This document shows positions 6,933-11,496 of a DNA stretch of 11,496 bases, one piece after another. The DNA lies in assembly GCA_018064575.1 (NCBI GenBank), contig JAGHUZ010000042.1, positions 1-11,496 of the forward strand, given 5' to 3'. Source of the DNA: Candidatus Minthomonas equi (GTDB lineage: Bacteria > Bacteroidota > Bacteroidia > Bacteroidales > UBA932). Positions within the stretch are counted from its first letter, which is position 1; every line of letters begins with the position of its first letter. The notes beneath the pieces are model-generated. The model saw only the letters and a list, made by a program, of their open reading frames with translations, did not search any database and was not told the DNA's origin. The translations under genes were made by a program, and so were the position numbers.

Positions 6933-7380
6933 TATCAAACTCCTCTTCGTGATTACAATACCTGCATTTGATAATTCCCGCCTCCGCGTCCACTACGGTG
7001 AAGCGGGTGTGCATCGGCTCATTGTTGGTGATGCATTTCGGGTTGGAACACTTGACCAGATTTTCTATGTCCTGAGGCAGACGCACTTGTTTCTTTTCCA
7101 CCACTTCATAGTTTCGGATTATGCAGAGGGTGACATTAGGTGTCACGAGAGCCAGTCTGTTGAGTTCCTCGTCGGTGAAGAACTTGTCAGAAACCTTGAT
7201 GATGGCCTTGGTTCCCATTTTCGCGCTTTTGAGGTTATAGCCGATGGTGATGGCACTTGTCATCTCTTCCAGACGGAGCAAGTGAACGACGTGGAAGAGT
7301 TTTGAGGATGGAATATGGTCAATGACGGTTCCGTTCTCAAGAGCGGCGACCTGTAGTTCCTGCAGTTTCTGTCGTTTCAT
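6916..7380 (-). CDS. pyrI: Aspartate carbamoyltransferase regulatory subunit
   Basis: PyrI is the non-catalytic chain of class B aspartate transcarbamoylase. It binds nucleotide effectors and holds the catalytic trimers together through a zinc domain. The 154-aa length matches E. coli PyrI (153). The zinc ligands are all present as Cys111-x4-Cys116 and Cys139-x2-Cys142 (E. coli Cys109, 114, 138, 141). The N-terminal nucleotide site is also kept: Asp21-His22 in GTVIDHIP, Lys62 in TKAIIKV, and Lys96 in NYEVVEK line up with E. coli Asp19, His20, Lys60 and Lys94. Allosteric control by nucleotides is therefore likely, though its direction cannot be read from sequence. The start codon overlaps the pyrB stop in ATGA (7377-7380), which points to coupled translation and balanced subunit supply. 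The last codons form half of a perfect palindrome, and part of them is duplicated outside the gene at 6842-6865. Confidence 0.96.
   Translation of the reverse strand: MKRQKLQELQVAALENGTVIDHIPSSKLFHVVHLLRLEEMTSAITIGYNLKSAKMGTKAIIKVSDKFFTDEELNRLALVTPNVTLCIIRNYEVVEKKQVRLPQDIENLVKCSNPKCITNNEPMHTRFTVVDAEAGIIKCRYCNHEEEFDRIKLL
6918..6946. terminator. 13-bp palindrome at pyrI end; possible two-way terminator or mRNA end
   Basis: AGAGGAGTTTGAT (6918-6930) and ATCAAACTCCTCT (6934-6946) are perfect reverse complements separated by TCT. The structure lies within the last codons of pyrI: on the minus strand it reads Glu-Glu-Phe-Asp, Arg (the loop), Ile-Lys-Leu-Leu. Being symmetric, it forms in transcripts from both converging operons. 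It lacks a T-run on either side, so an intrinsic terminator in the E. coli sense is not proven. Rho-dependent termination or stabilisation of the 3' end would fit equally well. Confidence 0.5.
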
Positions 7381-8324
7381 AGTATTATGGTCTTGTCGTT
7401 TCTGATATCTTCAAGTGTGATTCCCAGAGCATCGCAGATGAGCGCCTGACGTGCATACAGACCGTTTCTGGCTTGTTGGAAATAATAGGCGTGCGATGTG
7501 TCGTCTATGCTGTACTCGATTTCGTTTACACGGGGAAGCGGATGGAGTATTTTCATATTGGAACGCACTTTAGTGAGCATCTCTTTTTTCAGAAGGTATT
7601 CGTCCTTGACTTTTTCATATTCGAGAAGGTCGCTGAAGCGTTCCTTCTGGACACGTGTCATATAGAGAATGTCTGCATCTGCGATGGTGTCTGCATTGAA
7701 ATCCTTGTGCTCGACGTACCTTATTCCATTTTCGTCACAGTACTTTCTGTATGGTTCCGGCATAGCCAGTTCATCGGGTGCGATGAAGTGGAAATAGGGG
7801 TTGAAGTGCCTCATGGCAGCAAGCAGACTATGGACTGTGCGTCCGTATTTGAGATCTCCTACCAGATAGATGTTAAGATTGTCAAGAGTCCCCTGGGACT
7901 GGTAGATGGTGTAGAGGTCGAGCATTGTCTGACTGGGATGCTGGTTGGCTCCGTCACCTGCGTTGATGATGGGAACAGGAGAAACCTCGCTGGCATAGAG
8001 TGCGGCTCCTTCGAGAAAATGCCTCATAATGATGACGTCTGCATAATTGGAAACCATCATAATGGTGTCTTTCAGGATTTCTCCTTTGGTGCCGCTGGTG
8101 ATTTTAGGGTCTGCAAAACCGATGACTCGTGCTCCGAGACGATTGGCGGCTGTTTCAAAACTCAGTCGCGTTCTGGTGCTGGGTTCGAAGAAGAGGGTGG
8201 CTGCGACTTTTCCTTCGAGAATTTTCCGATTCGGATGTTTTTCGAATTCTGCGGCCATCTTTATCAGGTACTCCAATTTCTCTCTGGAGTATCCGGCCAA
8301 TGTAATAAGACTTGCAGTGCTCAT
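7377..8324 (-). CDS. pyrB: Aspartate carbamoyltransferase catalytic subunit
   Basis: PyrB condenses carbamoyl phosphate with L-aspartate to give N-carbamoyl-L-aspartate and phosphate, the committed step of pyrimidine synthesis; it works in the cytoplasm as trimers. The 315-aa protein carries the carbamoyl-phosphate signature [13 protein letters not shown] (Ser49-Thr50-Arg51-Thr52), the mobile loop SGTKGE with Lys80, the MRHFLEG segment (Arg101), NQHPSQ (His129 to Gln132), [11 protein letters not shown] (Arg162), MTRVQ (Arg224) and HPLPR (261-265). The active site therefore looks complete. The start at 8324 gives the usual N-terminus ([16 protein letters not shown]) and lies 19 bases after the carB stop, in an A-rich leader with no Shine-Dalgarno site. 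pyrI follows with a 4-base overlap. The adjacent carB supplies its substrate. Confidence 0.97.
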   Translation of the reverse strand: MSTASLITLAGYSREKLEYLIKMAAEFEKHPNRKILEGKVAATLFFEPSTRTRLSFETAANRLGARVIGFADPKITSGTKGEILKDTIMMVSNYADVIIMRHFLEGAALYASEVSPVPIINAGDGANQHPSQTMLDLYTIYQSQGTLDNLNIYLVGDLKYGRTVHSLLAAMRHFNPYFHFIAPDELAMPEPYRKYCDENGIRYVEHKDFNADTIADADILYMTRVQKERFSDLLEYEKVKDEYLLKKEMLTKVRSNMKILHPLPRVNEIEYSIDDTSHAYYFQQARNGLYARQALICDALGITLEDIRNDKTIIL

Positions 8325-8343
8325 TATGGATGTTTTTATGTGG

Positions 8344-11300
8344 CTAATATTCGTCCCAACTGCGGATGGGAAGTTCGTCTTCGCTCATACTGCAGAAGGC
8401 TTTGATGTAAGCTGTCGCCAGCCTGCTGTTGGTAATCAGGGGAACGTTGTGGTCGATGGCCGCACGGCGGAGTTTGTATCCGTTGGTGAGTTCTCCCGAG
8501 GAGAAATTCTTGGGTACGTTGATTACGAGTTCCACTTCGTGATTCTGTATCAGGTCGATGGCCTTGATGGATGTTCCCTCTTCGTCCGGCCAGAGTACCG
8601 GACAGGCAGCCACTCCGTTCTCCCGGAGGTAGAGACAGGTTCCCCGGGTGGCATATATGGTGTATCCTGACTGCACCAGCAGACGGCAGGCATCGAGAAT
8701 ATGGAGTTTCTGATGGGCATTGCCGGAAGAAATCAGTATCCCGGCTCCTTTGGCGGGAATGGTATGTCCCACAGAAATCATCGATTTGAGAAGCGCTTCG
8801 TTTACATCCGAACCGATGCACCCCACTTCTCCTGTAGATGCCATATCCACACCTATGACGGGGTCGGCCTGATTCAGTCTGGAGAATGAGAACTGGGAAC
8901 ATTTCACACCTACATAGGGGAGAGAGAACGAGTCGAGTTCAAGCGCTTCCGGTTTCAATCCCAGCATAGCCCTGGTCGCCAGGTCGATGAAGTTCGCCTT
9001 GAGTACCTTGGATACGAAGGGGAAACTTCTTGAGGCGCGGAGATTGCATTCTATGACTTTCTGATATGTCACTCCGTGAGCGTCACTGCCTGCGAGGAAC
9101 TGTATGTTGAAGGGACCGGTGATATGAAGTTCATTCGCTATGGCAGCGGCGATATGCTTGATTTTGGCGGAGGTGGTGGAGTAAAGACGTTGGGCGGGAC
9201 ATTCGATGGTAGCGTCACCGGAATGGACTCCGGCGAATTCGATGTGCTCGGAGATGGCGTAGGCTATGATTCGCCCGTGGTCAGCCACGGCATCGACTTC
9301 TACCTCCTTGCACCGCGTCATAAATGAACTGATAACGACGGGATGGTCTTCCGATACTTCAACGGCCATTTCGAGGAATTTTCTCAGGTCTTCTTTGGAG
9401 TGGCATACATTCATCGCTGCACCGGAAAGTACGTATGAGGGACGGACGAGAACAGGGAATCCCACTTCATCCACGAAACGGTCAATGTCCTCGAAGGTGG
9501 TGAGTTCACTCCATCGCGGCTGGTCGATGCCCAGGGTATCCACAATGGATGAAAACTTGTTTCTGTCTTCGACGCGGTCGATATCCTCGGCTGTGGTTCC
9601 GAGAAGCCTGATGCCGGCGCGACTCAGTGGAAGGGCGAGATTGTTAGGAATCTGACCTCCTACGCTGACCACTACGCCATAAGGGTTTTCGACATCACAG
9701 ATGTCCCGTACCACCTCTTCGCTGAGTTCATCGAAATAAAGGCGGTCGCTGAGGTCATAGTCCGTGGATACGGTCTCAGGGTTATAATTGACCATCACTG
9801 CGGTATAGCCTTCGCGGCGGAGTGTCTGGAGAGCATTGACACTGCACCAGTCGAATTCGACCGAAGAACCGATGCGGTAGGCACCGGACCCCAGAACTAT
9901 GACAGTCCTGTTGTCACGTTTTTGCTCCCGGAGAACGGTTTCATCAGAACCGTAAGTGAGGTAGAGGTAATTTATATCGACTCCATCCTTGAGCGCGAGA
10001 GCCGGTATCTTGCGGATGGCAGGGACGATTCCGCAGGATATGCGGCGATTACGGACATCTTCTGCATCGCATCCGCAGACGCGGGCTATCTGGATATCCG
10101 AGAATCCCTGGGTTTTGAGTGTCTTGAGCAGTGAATCGGTGACCGATTCGAGTTTTGCCATCTTCTCGAGATTTCTATAACTGTATTCTATGTTCTGCAG
10201 TCTTTCGAGGAACCACTTGTCGATTTTGGTCAGCTCGTGAATCCTGTCGATGGTGTACCCGTTCTCGAGTGCTGCTGCAATGGCGAAAATTCTTGTATCT
10301 GTCGGATGTGAAAGGTCGGAGTCAAGTTCGGAGAGTTCAAAAGTCTTGTTGCATACGAATCCGTTGGCTCCCTGACCAACCATTCTGAGACCTTTCTGGA
10401 TGGCCTCTTCGAATGACTTGCCGATGGACATAATTTCCCCCACGCTTTTCATACTGGTTCCTATTTCCCTTGAAACGCCTTTGAACTTAGCGAGGTCCCA
10501 GCGTGGTATCTTGCAGATTATGTAGTCCAGTTCGGGCTCGAACGCTTCGAGAGTCCTGCCGGAGGTGAAGTCTGTGAGTTCTTTCAAATCATAGCCCAGG
10601 GCGATTTTGGCCGCTATCGAGGCGAGGGGATAACCGGTCGCTTTCGAGGCCAGCGCCGATGAGCGTGAAAGACGGGCGTTCACTTCTATGACGCGGTAGT
10701 CCATACTGCCGTCGGGTGCGAATGCAAACTGCATATTGCATTCACCTATTATGCCGAGATGGTTAACCATCTTTATGGCAATGCCTCTGAGATATTCGAG
10801 TTCTTCAGCGGTCAGTGACTGGCAGGGAGCGACTACAATGCTTTCTCCGGTATGGATGCCAAGGGGGTCGAAGTTCTCCATATTGCAGACCGGAAGACAT
10901 ACGCCCGTGGCGTCTCGCACCACTTCGAATTCGATTTCCTTCCAGCCTCTGAGTGATTTTTCAACGAGAATCTGTGGGGAGAAGGAGAATGCCTTGGCTG
11001 CAGTCTCATCCAGTTCTTCCCTGGTGTCGCAGAATCCGGAACCGAGCCCGCCGAGGGCGTATGCTGCACGGATAATGACTGGATAACCTATCTCTTGCGC
11101 AGCTTCCCGTGCTTCTTCGATGGATTCGACGGCGTGGGATTTTATGGTTTTGATATCGACTTCATCAAGTCTCTGGACGAACAGGTCGCGGTCTTCGGTG
11201 TCCATAATGACCTGTACCGGGGTGCCGAGGACTTTGACTCCGTGGGATTCGAAAAATCCTTCGCGGAAAAGTTCCACTCCACAGTTAAGGGCTGTCTGCC

Positions 11301-11496
11301 CTCCGAATGATAAAAGGATGGAATCCGGCTTTTCCTTCTTGATGACTTTTTTTACGAAGGTCGGAGTGACAGGGAGAAAATAAACTTTGTCCGCCACACC
11401 TTCGGATGTCTGAACTGTGGCGATATTCGGATTTATCAAAACGGTGTAGATGCCGTCATCTTTCATCGCTTTCAGGGCCTGGGCTCCACTGTAGTC
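8344..11496 (-). CDS. carB: Carbamoyl-phosphate synthase large subunit, CPS1/CAD-like (N-terminus outside window)
   Basis: CarB uses bicarbonate, ammonia from the CarA glutaminase and two ATP to make carbamoyl phosphate for pyrimidines and arginine. The frame is open at the right edge, beginning [11 protein letters not shown]; compared with E. coli about 26 N-terminal residues are missing, so the Met at 11466 is internal. Numbering from that Met, the first ATP-grasp half spans about 90-370 ([12 protein letters not shown] 133-144, [10 protein letters not shown] 261-270). An oligomerisation region follows to about 515. The second half starts at [11 protein letters not shown] (523-532), with [12 protein letters not shown] (560-571), [11 protein letters not shown] (675-685) and [12 protein letters not shown] (806-817). 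An MGS-like regulatory domain covers about 900-1035. Many blocks ([37 protein letters not shown]) match animal CPS1/CAD rather than E. coli CarB. The duplicated synthetase architecture is uninterrupted, with no frameshift. carA is not in the window and may lie upstream. Confidence 0.96.
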   Translation of the reverse strand, partial: DYSGAQALKAMKDDGIYTVLINPNIATVQTSEGVADKVYFLPVTPTFVKKVIKKEKPDSILLSFGGQTALNCGVELFREGFFESHGVKVLGTPVQVIMDTEDRDLFVQRLDEVDIKTIKSHAVESIEEAREAAQEIGYPVIIRAAYALGGLGSGFCDTREELDETAAKAFSFSPQILVEKSLRGWKEIEFEVVRDATGVCLPVCNMENFDPLGIHTGESIVVAPCQSLTAEELEYLRGIAIKMVNHLGIIGECNMQFAFAPDGSMDYRVIEVNARLSRSSALASKATGYPLASIAAKIALGYDLKELTDFTSGRTLEAFEPELDYIICKIPRWDLAKFKGVSREIGTSMKSVGEIMSIGKSFEEAIQKGLRMVGQGANGFVCNKTFELSELDSDLSHPTDTRIFAIAAALENGYTIDRIHELTKIDKWFLERLQNIEYSYRNLEKMAKLESVTDSLLKTLKTQGFSDIQIARVCGCDAEDVRNRRISCGIVPAIRKIPALALKDGVDINYLYLTYGSDETVLREQKRDNRTVIVLGSGAYRIGSSVEFDWCSVNALQTLRREGYTAVMVNYNPETVSTDYDLSDRLYFDELSEEVVRDICDVENPYGVVVSVGGQIPNNLALPLSRAGIRLLGTTAEDIDRVEDRNKFSSIVDTLGIDQPRWSELTTFEDIDRFVDEVGFPVLVRPSYVLSGAAMNVCHSKEDLRKFLEMAVEVSEDHPVVISSFMTRCKEVEVDAVADHGRIIAYAISEHIEFAGVHSGDATIECPAQRLYSTTSAKIKHIAAAIANELHITGPFNIQFLAGSDAHGVTYQKVIECNLRASRSFPFVSKVLKANFIDLATRAMLGLKPEALELDSFSLPYVGVKCSQFSFSRLNQADPVIGVDMASTGEVGCIGSDVNEALLKSMISVGHTIPAKGAGILISSGNAHQKLHILDACRLLVQSGYTIYATRGTCLYLRENGVAACPVLWPDEEGTSIKAIDLIQNHEVELVINVPKNFSSGELTNGYKLRRAAIDHNVPLITNSRLATAYIKAFCSMSEDELPIRSWDEY

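Noticed and set aside
6859..7305. A 148-codon open frame on the plus strand that starts in the hairpin region and runs antisense to pyrI.
   Set aside because: No family similarity, it crosses the repeat core, and it is fully explained as the reverse of the well-supported pyrI.
7473..8405. A 310-codon open frame on the plus strand, antisense to pyrB and running past its start.
   Set aside because: It mirrors pyrB, whose motifs are unambiguous. The translated product is rich in Cys, Phe and Val with no recognisable domain. It is a by-product of codon use on the opposite strand.

Overview
This window reads as ordinary core chromosome of a bacterium from the order Bacteroidales (phylum Bacteroidota). 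The evidence is protein-level resemblance of Pgi, AddB, AddA and PyrBI to that group, A/T-rich leaders with almost no Shine-Dalgarno sequences, and tightly packed genes. I cannot name a genus. The coding content is nearly continuous. Two gene blocks converge on one short intergenic region at about 6830-6915.

Left block, plus strand (1-6829): the 3' end of glucose-6-phosphate isomerase (pgi), then addB, addA, and a Bax inhibitor-1/YccA family membrane protein. The junctions are a 1-base overlap (TAATG), a 3-base gap and a 4-base gap, so the four genes are probably co-transcribed from a promoter left of the window. AddA and AddB together form a helicase-nuclease that processes double-strand breaks for RecA. 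Both PD-(D/E)XK nuclease sites and the AddB iron-sulfur cysteines are intact.

Right block, minus strand (6916-11496): carB (5' end outside the window), pyrB and pyrI, in that transcription order. CarB makes carbamoyl phosphate. The PyrB-PyrI complex condenses it with aspartate, the first committed step of pyrimidine synthesis. pyrB and pyrI overlap by ATGA. The CarB protein looks more like the animal CPS1/CAD synthetases than like E. coli CarB, including its C-terminal regulatory domain.

The least ordinary part is the roughly 100 bases where the blocks meet. A 24-base sequence is repeated exactly, 67 bases apart. Two hairpins lie between the copies, one of them a perfect 8-bp G/C stem. The right-hand copy forms part of a 13-bp palindrome that also encodes the last residues of PyrI. 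This looks like a REP-like or MITE-like palindromic unit inserted at the pyrI 3' end, and may also act as a two-way transcription barrier. I found no mobile-element genes, RNA genes, CRISPR array or defence island, and no convincing undescribed multi-gene system.
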